This document shows positions 1 to 9,739 of a stretch of DNA of 64,000 nucleotides, piece by piece. Source of the DNA: Sulfitobacter sp. HNIBRBA3233 (lineage in GTDB: Bacteria; Pseudomonadota; Alphaproteobacteria; Rhodobacterales; Rhodobacteraceae); the NCBI RefSeq assembly GCF_040149665.1, contig NZ_JBEFLP010000001.1, positions 1,240,001-1,304,000 of the forward strand, read 5' to 3'. The first letter of the stretch is position 1. Every line of letters starts with the position of its first letter. The translations under genes and the position numbers were made by a program. The notes beneath the pieces are model-generated. The model worked only from the letters and a program-made list of their open reading frames with translations. It had not been told where the DNA came from and made no database searches.

Positions 1-1035
1 CTCGAGGCGCGCCAGTTCTTCATCGCCCGCATCGAGTGCCGCAAGCTTGCCGCGCAGGGTGTCGGCGAAACCGGCCAGTTCATCCGCCTGCACATTGTGC
101 TTGCGTGCGAGGCCACGCATCGCAAACAGCCGTTCTTCGGTTTCCTCAAGCTCAGCCGCGTCGAAGGACATCGCCTCGATCGCGGTCACGACACCTTCCA
201 TCGCGGTGTCGAGTTCGATCATCGCACGGTTCAGCGCCGCCATCGGTTCTTCCAGCGCGCCTTCGGCACGATCCGCCGCACCGTCAAGCCAGCGCAACGC
301 GTCTGCCATCTGCGATTCCGCCCCGTTCGGGCCCATCGCCTCATAGGCCTGCACCACGTCGGCGCGGATCCGTTCGGCGGCCTGCATCATCCGCCTGCGG
401 GTATCGAGCGTGGCTTCTTCGCCTTCTTCCGGCTTCAGCTTGTCCAGTTCGGCCACCGCGTAGCGCAGGAATTCTTCCTCGGCGGCAATCTCGGCCTGTG
501 CCTTACGCGCGGTCTCGAGCGCGCGGCGGGTGCTGTGGCGCGCCGACCACGCCGCCCGCGTCTCTTGCAAGGCCGCGTCGAGACCTCCGAAATCGTCGAG
601 GATCGCCCTGTGCCCTTTGGGATCCAGCAGGCCGCGATCGTCGTGCTGGCCGTGCAGTTCCACCAGCGTCTCAGACAGCTGGCGCAGCACCTCGCCCGAA
701 CACCGCCGGTCGTTGACCCACGCCGTTTTGCGCCCGTCCGACGTATTGATCCGCCTCAGGATCAGCTCATCCCCTTCGGGCAGTCCCGCTTCTTGCAAAA
801 CCGCGTGCGCGGGGTGACCGGCGGGCAGGTCGAACCAAGCGGTCACTTCGCCCTGCGCGGCGCCCTGCCGGACCAGATCGGCACGGCCCCGCCATCCAAG
901 GACAAAGCCAAGCGAATCCAGCAGGATCGACTTGCCCGCGCCGGTCTCTCCGGTCAGCACGTTGAGGCCGGGCTGAAAATTCAGCTCCAGCCGCTCGATG
1001 ATGAGCATGTCGGAAATATCCAGTCCGCGCAGCAT
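1..1035 (-). CDS. recN: DNA repair protein RecN, C-terminal part cut by window edge
   Basis: SMC-like ATPase of double-strand-break repair. About 345 N-terminal residues are visible; the gene runs off the left edge. The protein opens MLRGLDISDMLIIERLEL, and a Walker A motif (GETGAGKS) falls at residues 29-36, both typical of RecN. After the ATPase lobe the sequence becomes a charged, Glu/Ala-rich heptad region, the start of the coiled coil. The start is the ATG at 1033-1035, 31 bases after the bamD stop, so recN looks like the distal gene of the lpxC-bamD side of the cluster, a common Rhodobacteraceae order. Identity is well supported by the Walker A context; the missing part is only truncation by the window. 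Confidence 0.93.
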   Translation of the reverse strand, partial: MLRGLDISDMLIIERLELNFQPGLNVLTGETGAGKSILLDSLGFVLGWRGRADLVRQGAAQGEVTAWFDLPAGHPAHAVLQEAGLPEGDELILRRINTSDGRKTAWVNDRRCSGEVLRQLSETLVELHGQHDDRGLLDPKGHRAILDDFGGLDAALQETRAAWSARHSTRRALETARKAQAEIAAEEEFLRYAVAELDKLKPEEGEEATLDTRRRMMQAAERIRADVVQAYEAMGPNGAESQMADALRWLDGAADRAEGALEEPMAALNRAMIELDTAMEGVVTAIEAMSFDAAELEETEERLFAMRGLARKHNVQADELAGFADTLRGKLAALDAGDEELARLE

Positions 1036-1066
1036 GGTCAGATCACCGGAAAGGTGCGTTGCACCG

Positions 1067-1954
1067 TTAAAGCCACTCGCCCTTGATCGTCTGGCGGTAG
1101 ATCGACGACAGCCAGTTGTTGCCGAAGCTTTTCAACTCGAGCCCGCGACCGGTCAACAGCTTGTAGCTGTCCTGATACCATTCCGTCGCCTGGTAGTTAT
1201 AGCCGAGGATCGCGCCGGCGGTCTGGGCCTCCTCGGTCAGACCAAGGCTCAGATACGCCTCGACCAGCCGGTGCAGCGCTTCGGCGGTGTGGGTGGTGGT
1301 CTGGAAATCCTCGACAACGACCCGGAAACGATTGATCGCGGCTGCGTAATGGTCGCGACGCAGGTAGTAGCGCCCGATCTCCATCTCTTTCGCGGCAAGA
1401 TGGTCGAAGGCCAGATCGAATTTCAGGATGGACGACCGCGCATATTCGCTGTCCGGATAGCGTTCGATCACCTGACGCAGCGATTGCAGCGCCTGGAACG
1501 TCAGGCCCTGATCCCGACCGATATCGTCGATCTGGTCGTAATAGCTGAGCGCGAGAAGATAGGCGGCATAGGCCGCGTCATCGTCATCGGGATAGAAATC
1601 GATGAACCGCTGCGCCGCGGAGCGGCTGTTGGGATAATCGCCATCCTGATGATAGGCAAAGGCCTGCATGATCAGCGCGCGCTTGGCCCATTCGGAATAG
1701 GGATAGAGCCGCTCGATCTCGGCGAAATAGAACGCGCCTTCGGCCGGACGCCTGCGGTTCAGTTCGAATTCGCCACGATCGAAAATCTGTTCCGGCGTGT
1801 AGGTTTCGAGCGGAATTTCCTGCGGATTGAAAAAGTTGTCCGTAAAACGGCCCGCATCCCGGCCACCATCGCAGGCGGCCAGCGCGGCCACAACAAGCAG
1901 CGACACGGACAGTCGTTTTGCCGAACCCCCAAGACCCATCGCTGGATTTCCCAT
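1067..1954 (-). CDS. bamD: Outer membrane assembly lipoprotein BamD (ComL/YfiO)
   Basis: Essential lipoprotein of the BAM complex that inserts beta-barrel proteins into the outer membrane. The 295-residue product has a lipoprotein signal peptide with lipobox LAAC (modified Cys about residue 28). Tetratricopeptide-like helical repeats follow, including an ALIMQAFAYHQDGDYPNS segment, as in the family. A second in-frame ATG at codon 6 could be the true start, because the upstream ATG lacks a clear ribosome site; the signal peptide is intact either way. It sits between lpxC and recN, both minus strand, which fits an envelope-biogenesis operon. Confidence 0.93.
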   Translation of the reverse strand: MGNPAMGLGGSAKRLSVSLLVVAALAACDGGRDAGRFTDNFFNPQEIPLETYTPEQIFDRGEFELNRRRPAEGAFYFAEIERLYPYSEWAKRALIMQAFAYHQDGDYPNSRSAAQRFIDFYPDDDDAAYAAYLLALSYYDQIDDIGRDQGLTFQALQSLRQVIERYPDSEYARSSILKFDLAFDHLAAKEMEIGRYYLRRDHYAAAINRFRVVVEDFQTTTHTAEALHRLVEAYLSLGLTEEAQTAGAILGYNYQATEWYQDSYKLLTGRGLELKSFGNNWLSSIYRQTIKGEWL

Positions 1955-2118
1955 GATTGCTACCGCTTCATCGTTTTTCTAGAGCGTCTCGCGCCTGTTG
2001 ACCATGGTGTTATCACATTAATCTGCCGTACAAAACGCCGTTTTCCGCCGAAAGAAAACGCCCGGAACGCGAGGTTCAGGGCGCTGTTTCCTATCAGAGT
2101 GGCTTGCGTGAAAGCTGT

Positions 2119-3042
2119 TCAGGCAACGGCGGGGATTTCTTCCCAGACCAGACCAAAACCGGGAAGGCGCGCGGCCTTGTCGCCGGTGCAGGCAACTTTG
2201 CGCACCGCACCGGGTGTTGCGAAAAGTTTCCGCAAGAGCGTGTTGGTCAGCGAATGGCCCGCCCGTTCGCCCACATAATGACCCAGCAGAGGCGCACCGG
2301 CCAGCGCCAGATCGCCCAGAGCGTCGAGCATCTTGTGGCGCACGGGTTCGTCCGCGTGGCGCAGGCCACCGGGGCTGAGCACACGCTCGCCATCGAAAAC
2401 AACCGCGTTTTCGCCGGGCTGCCCGCCGAGGGCCAGACCGTTGGACTGCATGTTCTCGACATCGGCCTGGCGGCAGAACGTCCGGCTGTCGCACAATTCG
2501 CGCGCAAAAGAGCCGTTGTTCATCACCAGCGACTTGAACTGGTGGCCGATAGCCGCATCGTCGAATTCGATCTCGAAGTCGATGCGCAGCGTGTCGGACG
2601 GTTTGATCGTTGCGACCGCGTCACCATCGCGGACGGTCACTTCCTTCAGCACTTCGAAAGCCATGACAGGGGCCGCCTGTGGCTGCACGCCTTGCGCCAT
2701 GATCCCGCGCACGAAAGGTGCTGACGAGCCGTCGAGGATCGGCACTTCGGGTCCGTCGATGTCGACAACCGCGTTGTGGATGCCGCATCCGGCCAGCGCC
2801 GCCATCAGGTGCTCAACGGTGGATATCTCAAGCCCGGCGTCATTGCGCAGCTTGGTGCACAGGGGCGACCGGTCTACCGCGTCCCAGCGTGCCGGGATCA
2901 TGCGGTTGCCCACCTGAACGTCGGTACGTTTGAACCAGATGCCCGAATTCACCGGCGCAGGGCGCACGGTTGCCGTTGCCGGTTTGCCGGAATGCAGGCC
3001 GAAGCCTGCGAAGCTGATCGCTGTTTTCACGGTTGTCTGCAC
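2119..3042 (-). CDS. lpxC: UDP-3-O-acyl-N-acetylglucosamine deacetylase LpxC
   Basis: Zinc amidase for the committed step of lipid A synthesis in the cytoplasm. The product is 307 residues, the family length. The zinc ligands can be placed at H78, H236 and D240 (HKMLDALGD) and the catalytic histidine at H263 (GERAGHS), matching the order and spacing of known LpxC. The start is a GTG at 3040-3042 preceded by GAGG about eight bases away. It lies downstream of ftsZ, separated by an intrinsic terminator, so it probably has its own promoter in 3043-3200. Confidence 0.96.
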   Translation of the reverse strand: MQTTVKTAISFAGFGLHSGKPATATVRPAPVNSGIWFKRTDVQVGNRMIPARWDAVDRSPLCTKLRNDAGLEISTVEHLMAALAGCGIHNAVVDIDGPEVPILDGSSAPFVRGIMAQGVQPQAAPVMAFEVLKEVTVRDGDAVATIKPSDTLRIDFEIEFDDAAIGHQFKSLVMNNGSFARELCDSRTFCRQADVENMQSNGLALGGQPGENAVVFDGERVLSPGGLRHADEPVRHKMLDALGDLALAGAPLLGHYVGERAGHSLTNTLLRKLFATPGAVRKVACTGDKAARLPGFGLVWEEIPAVA

Positions 3043-3202
3043 GGTCTCGCCCTCAAGCTCGGATTCAAGATTACACTTGATTAACCCTTAGCTAAGCGGA
3101 CGGTTGCCTTCACTCAACTCAATCTTTGCAACCGACTGAAACATCACTGTCACAAAACGGCCCACGCCGCCAAAGCCCCCGGCAATCCACTGTTATCAAT
3201 AG

Positions 3203-3228
3203 AAAAAGGCCACCCGAAGGCGGCCTTT
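3203..3228 (-). terminator. Intrinsic terminator after ftsZ
   Basis: Ten-base stem (AAAGGCCGCC pairing with GGTGGCCTTT, one G-T pair) around a TTCG tetraloop, followed on the minus strand by a run of five T. It lies just beyond the ftsZ stop codon and would end the dcw transcript before lpxC. Confidence 0.85.
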
Positions 3229-3249
3229 CTCATCACGTTGTTTCATCAA

Positions 3250-4914
3250 TCAGTTTGCTTGGCGACGCAGGAAAGCGGGGATTTCGATGCGTTCCTGGTC
3301 GGGATCCTGCTCCTGACGGGGCTGAGGTGCTGCGGCCTGCTGGCTCTTGACCGGGGGCTGCTGGCGTGGCGGCTGGGGGGCGGGACGTGCCTGCCCTTCG
3401 GCTTCCTGCGTGCCGGTCATCCGGTTGATCAGCGAGTTGATGCCAAAGCGTGGACGCTCGCCGCCCTGTGCCGATGCAGCGGACTGTGGCTGCGGCTGGG
3501 GCCGTTTGGGCGCTTCCTGAACACGATCCGCCGAAGGTGCGGCACGCTGCGCTGCGGCGCGCAGTCGGGCCATCGCTTCGGGCGAAGGTGTTCCGGGTGT
3601 CGGCGCGCGTGGCGCAACGAAGGTTTCGGGATGCGCTTCCAGTTCTTCGGCTTCGGCCTCGGCGTGGTACTGCTCGGGCTCCGGCGTATAGGCTGGCGGT
3701 GGCAGATCGTCTTCCACCTCATCCATACGGGTGTCGCGGCGGCTGCCGAACATATCGCGCGTATCGGGCTGCGACGCGGCGGGTGCGTCATCAAAGAAGC
3801 TGGGTGTCGAGGGCTCGTCCTCGGCCGAGCTGCGGCTTTCGGCAGCCACGGGCGCCTCTTCGACGGCTTCGGGCTCTTCGATGGTACGATCCTGTGTCAG
3901 CGGCTTGGACATCGACCGGCGCGGCACGGGCATTTCGCCGGTGTTGTCCAGCGCATCGATGCCGGTTGCCACGACGCTCACGCGCATCGTGCCGCCCATG
4001 CCTTCGTCCAGCGTGGACCCGACGATGATGTTGGCTTCGGGGTCGACTTCTTCGCGGATACGGTTTGCCGCTTCGTCGAGTTCGAAAAGCGTCAGGTCGT
4101 GACCGCCGGTGATGTTGATCAGGACGCCCTTCGCACCGCGCAGCGAGATTTCGTCGAGCAGCGGGTTCGCTATAGCCTTCTCGGCGGCCTGGATGGCGCG
4201 GTCTTCGCCGTCGGCCTCGCCCGTGCCCATCATCGCCTTACCCATCTCGTCCATCACGGCACGCACGTCCGCGAAGTCGAGGTTGATGAGGCCCGGACGC
4301 ACCATCAGGTCGGTCACGCCCTTGACGCCCTGGTAGAGCACGTCGTCGGCCATGGAGAAGGCTTCGGTGAAGGTGGTCTTTTCATTGGCCAGACGGAACA
4401 GGTTCTGGTTCGGAATGATGATCAGCGTATCGACGACCTTTTGCAGTGCCTCGACGCCGTCCTCGGCCTGACGCATGCGCTTGGCGCCCTCGAACTGGAA
4501 CGGTTTCGTCACGACGCCGACGGTCAGAACGCCCAGTTCACGCGCGGCCTGTGCGATGATCGGCGCGGCGCCGGTACCGGTGCCGCCGCCCATGCCTGCG
4601 GTGATGAAGCACATATGCGCGCCGGCCAGGTGATCGACGATCTGTTCGATGCTCTCCTCGGCGGCGGCAGCGCCGACAGTCGCGCGGGCACCCGCGCCCA
4701 GACCTTCGGTGACCTTGATACCCAACTGAACGCGGTTTTCCGACTTGGCCTGCTGAAGCGCCTGCGCATCGGTGTTGGCCACGACGAAATCAACGCCGTC
4801 CAACTCTTTCTCGATCATGTTGTTGACAGCGTTGCCCCCCGCCCCGCCGACACCGAAAACGGTGATGCGTGGCTTCAGATCGTCTTGTCCCGGCATCGAA
4901 AGGTTCAAGGTCAT
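3250..4914 (-). CDS. ftsZ: Cell division GTPase FtsZ
   Basis: Tubulin homologue that polymerises into the cytokinetic Z ring. The start is the ATG giving [12 protein letters not shown], preferred over an in-frame start ten codons upstream because it is preceded by GGCGGAA and matches the usual alphaproteobacterial N-terminus. The product is 554 residues. The GTP-binding GGGTGTG signature is at 109-115 and the synergy loop region follows. From about residue 320 there is a very long Pro/Gln/Ala-rich linker, typical of alphaproteobacterial FtsZ, ending in a conserved C-terminal peptide ([13 protein letters not shown]) that binds FtsA and other partners. It is the last gene of the cluster, with a terminator just downstream and an unusually long gap upstream. 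Confidence 0.98.
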   Translation of the reverse strand: MTLNLSMPGQDDLKPRITVFGVGGAGGNAVNNMIEKELDGVDFVVANTDAQALQQAKSENRVQLGIKVTEGLGAGARATVGAAAAEESIEQIVDHLAGAHMCFITAGMGGGTGTGAAPIIAQAARELGVLTVGVVTKPFQFEGAKRMRQAEDGVEALQKVVDTLIIIPNQNLFRLANEKTTFTEAFSMADDVLYQGVKGVTDLMVRPGLINLDFADVRAVMDEMGKAMMGTGEADGEDRAIQAAEKAIANPLLDEISLRGAKGVLINITGGHDLTLFELDEAANRIREEVDPEANIIVGSTLDEGMGGTMRVSVVATGIDALDNTGEMPVPRRSMSKPLTQDRTIEEPEAVEEAPVAAESRSSAEDEPSTPSFFDDAPAASQPDTRDMFGSRRDTRMDEVEDDLPPPAYTPEPEQYHAEAEAEELEAHPETFVAPRAPTPGTPSPEAMARLRAAAQRAAPSADRVQEAPKRPQPQPQSAASAQGGERPRFGINSLINRMTGTQEAEGQARPAPQPPRQQPPVKSQQAAAPQPRQEQDPDQERIEIPAFLRRQAN

Positions 4915-5326
4915 CTTAATTCCGCCTGTGTTGCTTGCCCGCACCGCGCGGGTCTATTTTGTCCCAAATTTGCTTAATACTAGACCCCATAGGTCGCAGC
5001 GTCACGTAAAAAAGCCCAAAATACCCCTAAATATAGGCGATTTTTTGCCGGATATCACCGCATCTGGTGACGAATTCTAGATATGGATCAGATCGCAGCA
5101 CGCAGGACGTGTACGCGGACGAAAATGCCAGCTCGGTCGGCTTCCACAGACCGAATCCGGTCACGGATACCGTTTAGCGATGTTGGGCGACTGCTCGTCT
5201 GCCACGGGCTTCTTTCGAGCCTTGCTGTGAAATTAACAGCCCTTTCGCGGCCTGTCATCCCTATTCGCACCCCATATGCGTGTATATTTCATTTTCGCGC
5301 AGACACAGGCGCCTGCCCTGCCCCGC
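4915..5326. other. 412-base ftsA-ftsZ intergenic region
   Basis: No convincing gene: the only minus-strand reading frame here (5088-5270) encodes an Arg/Ser-rich 60-residue peptide with no family features. The part nearest ftsZ is AT-rich and includes a TATATT-like element near 5030 and a small hairpin (TCACC/GGTGA near 5055-5070). The gap most likely carries a dedicated ftsZ promoter, allowing expression separate from the upstream cluster. I did not find a full TTAA-N7-TTAA CtrA box. Confidence 0.4.
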
Positions 5327-6661
5327 TCACCAGTTATCGCGGAACCATTTGACCGCACGTTTCAGCGACCGCGCCGGATAGCGGTCGGCGGGAATGTCGA
5401 AATCCCACCATTCGTCCTGCGGATGCGCCGCGAAAAGCGCCAGACCCACCGCCGAAGAGAAGCCCGGACCGGTCGCTGCCTGTGGCAATCCGTGCACCCG
5501 CAGCGGACGTCCAAGGCGCACCTGCTGGCCCAGAATGCGGCTCGCCAGCCCGTCGAGACCGGGGATCTGGCTGCCGCCTCCTGTCAGGACGATCTGCTGG
5601 CTGGGCAGATGGTCGAATCCCGCCGCATCGAGCCGCGCGCGGACCTCTTCGAGAATTTCCTCGACCCGTGGGCGCATGATGCCAATCAGCTCGGCGCGGC
5701 TCGCGGTGCGACGGTCATGTTCGTAATCACCGGTCTCTCCGCCGATCTCGATCATTTCGCGGTCGTCCATGCCCGTGGCGTGAACACCGCCGTAGAATGT
5801 CTTGATCCGCTCGGCATTGGCCATCGGCACCTGCAATCCCATCGAGATATCCGATGTCACGTGATCGCCGCCCATGCGGATGCTGTCGGCGTAGATCATG
5901 TGTTTCTTGATGAAGATCGACACGCCGGTCGCCCCGCCGCCAAGGTCGATACAGGCGGCACCCAGTTCCTGTTCGTCCTCGACCAGCGCCGCGATCCCCG
6001 AGACATAGGCCGAAGACGCGATACCGGCGAGTTCCAGATCGCAGCGTTTGATGCAGTAGGCGAGATGCTGGATCGCGGCGGCATCGACCGTCAGCATGTG
6101 CATGTCGACGCTCAGTTCGTTGCCAATCTGGCCACGCGGATCGACAAGCCCGGTCCGGTGATCGAGCGAGAAGTTCACGGGCTGCGCGTGCAGAACCTCG
6201 CGCCCCTCACCGTATTCGGGCACATCGCAGGAGCTGAGCACCCGTGCGACGTCATCCTCGCTGACGACCTGATCCTCCAGCAACACCGACGCGTCCAGAC
6301 CGTAGGAGCGCGGCTCGGCCCCCGCAAAACAGGCGATGACATGATCGACGCGGATGCCGGCCATCTTTTGCGCGGCCTGAAGGGCCGTGCGGATCGCGCG
6401 CTCGGTCTCCTGCATGGCAGAAATCTCGCCAAAGCGGACGCCCCGCGACCGCGTGGTGGCGGCCCCGATGACCCGGAACCCCGACTGTCCCGCAAGCGAC
6501 CCGATCTCGCCCTCGTCGCCGAGCTTTGCCGAGCCATCGAAGCGCAGCACCAGCGCCGCGATCTTGGAACTGCCGACATCGAGGATCGCAACCACGCCGC
6601 GTTGCATGGCGAGCTTGCGCATGTGACGCATTGTACGCTGACTGTCGTAGAGATCGTTCAT
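5327..6661 (-). CDS. ftsA: Cell division protein FtsA
   Basis: Actin-like ATPase that tethers FtsZ to the membrane. The 444-residue product has the N-terminal actin phosphate-1 strand (VVAILDVGSSKIAALV), an internal acidic domain region, and a phosphate-2/adenosine region (QQIVLTGGGSQIPGLDGLA). The C-terminus ends in a basic amphipathic segment (SLKRAVKWFRDNW) that serves as the membrane anchor. The start codon overlaps the ftsQ stop as ATGA, implying translational coupling with ftsQ. Confidence 0.97.
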   Translation of the reverse strand: MNDLYDSQRTMRHMRKLAMQRGVVAILDVGSSKIAALVLRFDGSAKLGDEGEIGSLAGQSGFRVIGAATTRSRGVRFGEISAMQETERAIRTALQAAQKMAGIRVDHVIACFAGAEPRSYGLDASVLLEDQVVSEDDVARVLSSCDVPEYGEGREVLHAQPVNFSLDHRTGLVDPRGQIGNELSVDMHMLTVDAAAIQHLAYCIKRCDLELAGIASSAYVSGIAALVEDEQELGAACIDLGGGATGVSIFIKKHMIYADSIRMGGDHVTSDISMGLQVPMANAERIKTFYGGVHATGMDDREMIEIGGETGDYEHDRRTASRAELIGIMRPRVEEILEEVRARLDAAGFDHLPSQQIVLTGGGSQIPGLDGLASRILGQQVRLGRPLRVHGLPQAATGPGFSSAVGLALFAAHPQDEWWDFDIPADRYPARSLKRAVKWFRDNW

Positions 6662-7548
6662 TTGTTGCCTGCCCTAAACGCTGCCTGTCGGGCCGCGCGA
6701 TCCTCGGCGGCCTCTGTTTTCATTTGCACTGTTGGTCGGCGTGCCAGCCTCATATCCACCCGAACCACATCGCGGCTCAGGATATCCTGGGCCGCTTCGA
6801 GCGCGATCACCCGCTCCAGCGCGCGCAACGCACCGGTGGCGGGCAGAAGGATACGCTGCCCCCTGTCCAGCACCACGTCCCAGCGCCGTTCGCCGATCCG
6901 CACCAGCCCGCGCATCCGGTCCCCCAGTGGGGCCGCCGCCGCGATCAGGTCCAGCGCTTCGGACACCGCTTCGTTCGCGCGGTCCCCCGCGATCAGCGGC
7001 AGGTCCGGTCGCGCCGACCGGCTGGTGGCCATTGCGACATAGATACCGTCGCTGTCGATCAGCGACAGCCCGCTATCGAGCCGCCACAGCGCCACGGCCT
7101 GGCGCTGCTCGACCTCGATCTGCAGAACGCCGCCGGGTTTGATGCGCACGGACGCGGCCTTGACCGCCGGGATCTCGGTCACGGTCTGGCGCATCGCGTC
7201 GAGGTCCAGATCAAAGCTAGAGACCGGGAAATCGAGCGGCAGGCTTTTACGGATGTAGGTGGCCAGTTCGTCCTTTGCGCCATCCACAGCCATCGCGTTA
7301 ACCATGAATTCGGGCCGCGTTTCGATGCTGGCGCGGGCATCGGCGATCATCGTCTGGATCGCCGCCTGCCGCTGCGGATCGGAGAGGAAAAGCGTGCCGA
7401 GGCCCAGCGTCAGGCAAAACGGGATGCCCGCGCGCAATGCGAAACGGATGCCGGGGGTCAGCATCCAGCGCTGCACCCGCCACGCCCAGCGCGAGGGTGC
7501 GGGATCGGGCTTGCCTGCATCGGCGCGGCGGCGGATCAGCGATCGCAT
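6658..7548 (-). CDS. ftsQ: Divisome protein FtsQ
   Basis: Bitopic membrane protein linking early and late divisome proteins. I choose the ATG at 7546-7548 (MRSLIRRRAD) because GGAGGA lies about eight bases upstream, inside the end of ddl. A longer in-frame start nine codons upstream lacks this. The product is 296 residues: a basic cytoplasmic tail, one membrane segment at about 36-55, a POTRA domain (around PVSSFDLDLDAMRQTVTEIP) and the FtsQ C-terminal domain. It overlaps the 3' end of ddl by 13 bases and ftsA by four. Confidence 0.95.
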   Translation of the reverse strand: MRSLIRRRADAGKPDPAPSRWAWRVQRWMLTPGIRFALRAGIPFCLTLGLGTLFLSDPQRQAAIQTMIADARASIETRPEFMVNAMAVDGAKDELATYIRKSLPLDFPVSSFDLDLDAMRQTVTEIPAVKAASVRIKPGGVLQIEVEQRQAVALWRLDSGLSLIDSDGIYVAMATSRSARPDLPLIAGDRANEAVSEALDLIAAAAPLGDRMRGLVRIGERRWDVVLDRGQRILLPATGALRALERVIALEAAQDILSRDVVRVDMRLARRPTVQMKTEAAEDRAARQAAFRAGNK

Positions 7549-8453
7549 GATGCGTCCTCCACCATCCAGTGGCACAATTCGGGAAAGCTCATGCCGCAGG
7601 CCTGCGCCTGCTCGGGGGTCAGCGATGTGCCGGTCATGCCGGGCTGGGTGTTCGTCTCAAGCAGGATCAGCCCCTCGACGCCGCGCCCCTCGTCCCAGCG
7701 GAAATCGGTCCGGCTGACACCACGGCATCCCAGTGCGCGATGGGCGCGCAGCGCGTAATCGAGGCACAGATCGAATATTTCCTGCGGCACCTTGGCGGGG
7801 ACCACATGGGTCGACCCGCCTTCCTTGTATTTCGCGTCGTAGTCATACCATCCGGTGGTCAGGATGTCCGTTACCGTCAACGCGCGGTCCCCGACGACCG
7901 AGGTGGTCAGCTCGCGCCCCGGCGCGAAGGTTTCGACCATCACCTGATCGGGCATCGACGGGTCAAGCTGGGGTGGTCCGTTGTTCTCGGCCCCGACCAG
8001 ATAGACACCCACCGACGATCCCTCGTTGTTGGGCTTCACGACGTAGGGGGGCAGCATGACGTGGCGCTTGCGGACTTCGTCGGCGCTGACGATCACGCTG
8101 TCGACCACGGGCAGCCCTGCCGCGCGGAAGATGTCCTTACTCATCTGCTTGTCCATGGCCACAGCGGAAGCACGGATGCCGGAATGCGTGTAGGGGATCT
8201 TCATCCATTCAAGGATACCCTGCACGCAACCGTCCTCGCCCCAGCGACCGTGCAGGCAGTTCAGGACGGCATCCGGTGCAAGATCGGCCAGAACGACAGC
8301 AAGATCGGGGCCTGCATCGACCTCGACCACATTATCATAGCCATATTCCCGCAGTGCGGCCGCGCAGGCGCGCCCGGTTGAGAGTGACACCTCACGCTCG
8401 GCCGAGGGTCCGCCCAATAGTACCGCCACTGTCGGGTTTGTCCTGCTCGACAT
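7536..8453 (-). CDS. ddl: D-alanine--D-alanine ligase
   Basis: ATP-grasp ligase making D-Ala-D-Ala for the peptidoglycan stem peptide. The 305-residue product has the N-terminal VAVLLGGPSAEREVSLSTG motif, an ATP-grasp core (YVVKPNNEGSSVGVYLV) and the Mg-binding C-terminal LLETNTQPGMTGTSL segment. It sits between murB and ftsQ in the standard dcw order. An 85-base spacer separates it from murB; that spacer contains a hairpin whose T tract points in the plus direction. Confidence 0.97.
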   Translation of the reverse strand: MSSRTNPTVAVLLGGPSAEREVSLSTGRACAAALREYGYDNVVEVDAGPDLAVVLADLAPDAVLNCLHGRWGEDGCVQGILEWMKIPYTHSGIRASAVAMDKQMSKDIFRAAGLPVVDSVIVSADEVRKRHVMLPPYVVKPNNEGSSVGVYLVGAENNGPPQLDPSMPDQVMVETFAPGRELTTSVVGDRALTVTDILTTGWYDYDAKYKEGGSTHVVPAKVPQEIFDLCLDYALRAHRALGCRGVSRTDFRWDEGRGVEGLILLETNTQPGMTGTSLTPEQAQACGMSFPELCHWMVEDASCDR

Positions 8454-8475
8454 ACCCTTGTGCCTTCAATGTCCC

Positions 8476-8506
8476 GGACCTTTCGAGAGGTCCTTTTTGG
8501 TTTTTT
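8476..8506 (+). terminator. Plus-oriented terminator-like hairpin between murB and ddl
   Basis: GGACCT TTCGAG AGGTCC stem-loop followed on the plus strand by TTTTTGGTTTTTT. No plus-strand gene is present, so if functional it would stop antisense transcription. On the minus strand it is only a stem-loop in the murB-ddl spacer. Confidence 0.45.
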
Positions 8507-8538
8507 GGATGCCGCTTTTCGCGGCTTGTCTACCCGCG

Positions 8539-9462
8539 CTATCGGGGTGATTTCTCACCGATGCGCATAATTTCCCACTCTAGCGTGATCCCGCTGGAAT
8601 CGTAAACCTTTTTTCGTACATCTTCGCCCAGACTTTCCAGATCCTCGGCGGTGGCGTCGCCGGTATTGATCAGAAAATTGGCGTGTTTCTCGCTCATCTG
8701 CGCACCGCCCCGGCGCGCGCCTTTCATGCCCGCGTCCTCGATGACCTTCCAGGCTTTCAGATCGTGGACATCGTCGCTGCGCCCGGTCGAGCTGAAGCCC
8801 GCGGGATTGCGGAACGTCGATCCGGCGGAGCGGTCCTTGGTCGGCTGTGTCTCGTCGCGCTTGCGCAGCTGGTCTTCCATCGCCGCGTGCAGGGCCGCGG
8901 GGTCGCCCGCGGGCGGGGCGAAGCGCGCCTCGACGATCACGGCCCCCTCGGAAAGGTCGGTCTGGCGGTACCGGAAGTGCAGATCATCCGCCGTCAGGGT
9001 CACGATCTCTCCGCTGCGGGTCACGGCGCGGGCGTCGATGAAATGATCCGCCGTATAGGTGCCGTAGCAGCCCGCGTTCATGCGCACAGCGCCCCCGATG
9101 CTGCCGGGGATCGTGCGCAGAAAGCCCAAGTCCAGCCCCGCATCCGCCGCCTTGCGCGCCACATGGGCGTCGAGCGCCGCCGCTCCCGCCGTCACGATGC
9201 CATCGGCAATGTCGATCCCGTTGAACCCGCGCCCCAGCCGGATCACGACCGCGCGCATCCCGCCGTCGCGCACGATCAGGTTCGATCCGACGCCCATTGC
9301 GAATACCGCAGTCTCCGCGGGCAGCGCGTGTAGAAAGCTTTGCAAATCCTCGATATCGGCGGGCTGGAACAGCACGTCCGCCGGGCCGCCCACGCGCAGC
9401 CACGTCAGCTCCGAAAGCGAACGGTTCGGCGTCAGGCGCCCGCGCACCTCCGGGAGCGTCAT
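8539..9462 (-). CDS. murB: UDP-N-acetylenolpyruvoylglucosamine reductase MurB
   Basis: FAD/NADPH enzyme that completes UDP-N-acetylmuramate synthesis. The 307-residue product shows FAD-binding signatures ([29 protein letters not shown]) and an AGSTFRNP segment containing the conserved catalytic serine. It also has a C-terminal [19 protein letters not shown] segment of the type II MurB form. The start codon overlaps the stop of the preceding 91-residue gene as ATGA. Confidence 0.97.
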   Translation of the reverse strand: MTLPEVRGRLTPNRSLSELTWLRVGGPADVLFQPADIEDLQSFLHALPAETAVFAMGVGSNLIVRDGGMRAVVIRLGRGFNGIDIADGIVTAGAAALDAHVARKAADAGLDLGFLRTIPGSIGGAVRMNAGCYGTYTADHFIDARAVTRSGEIVTLTADDLHFRYRQTDLSEGAVIVEARFAPPAGDPAALHAAMEDQLRKRDETQPTKDRSAGSTFRNPAGFSSTGRSDDVHDLKAWKVIEDAGMKGARRGGAQMSEKHANFLINTGDATAEDLESLGEDVRKKVYDSSGITLEWEIMRIGEKSPR

Positions 9463-9734
9463 TCCCCTACCCTGCTGTCACGAAAGGCCCGTGTCATCCG
9501 GCTAATCAGCCATCCCGTGCCAAGCGCCCCGAGGCCATACATCACCGCCGCTGCATGGGCGATGACGGCGGCACCTTCCAGCGGGTGCGCCTGAAGCCTG
9601 AGAACCATCCAGGCGGTATTGAGCGCAATACCCCCGCAGAGGATCACGGCGAACAGCCCGAACCTCCGGGCATAGCCCGCGTATCCGCACCCCAGCATCC
9701 AGACCGCCAGCAGTGCAAGCAACATCAGATACAT
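9459..9734 (-). CDS. Small membrane protein (91 aa), unknown function
   Basis: I do not recognise this protein. It is 91 residues with three hydrophobic segments (about 2-18, 26-48 and 56-78) and a basic tail. The start is the ATG at 9732-9734, with GGAG eight bases upstream; a longer reading frame extending upstream overlaps the preceding DUF2484 gene and lacks support. It begins five bases after that gene's stop and ends in an ATGA overlap with murB, so it is clearly translated as part of the murC-to-murB chain. Such positions in Rhodobacteraceae carry small membrane proteins of unknown role, possibly in precursor synthesis or divisome assembly; that role is a guess from location. Confidence 0.7.
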   Translation of the reverse strand: MYLMLLALLAVWMLGCGYAGYARRFGLFAVILCGGIALNTAWMVLRLQAHPLEGAAVIAHAAAVMYGLGALGTGWLISRMTRAFRDSRVGE

Positions 9735-9739
9735 CGCGA

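Noticed and set aside
5088-5270. 60-codon frame between ftsA and ftsZ
   Set aside because: No ribosome site or family signature; Arg/Ser-rich composition like random GC-rich sequence.
5276-7042. Long plus-strand open frames across ftsA-ftsQ and elsewhere in the dcw region
   Set aside because: They mirror well-identified minus-strand genes, have Arg/His/Pro-rich shadow composition typical of high-GC antisense frames, and no family motif.
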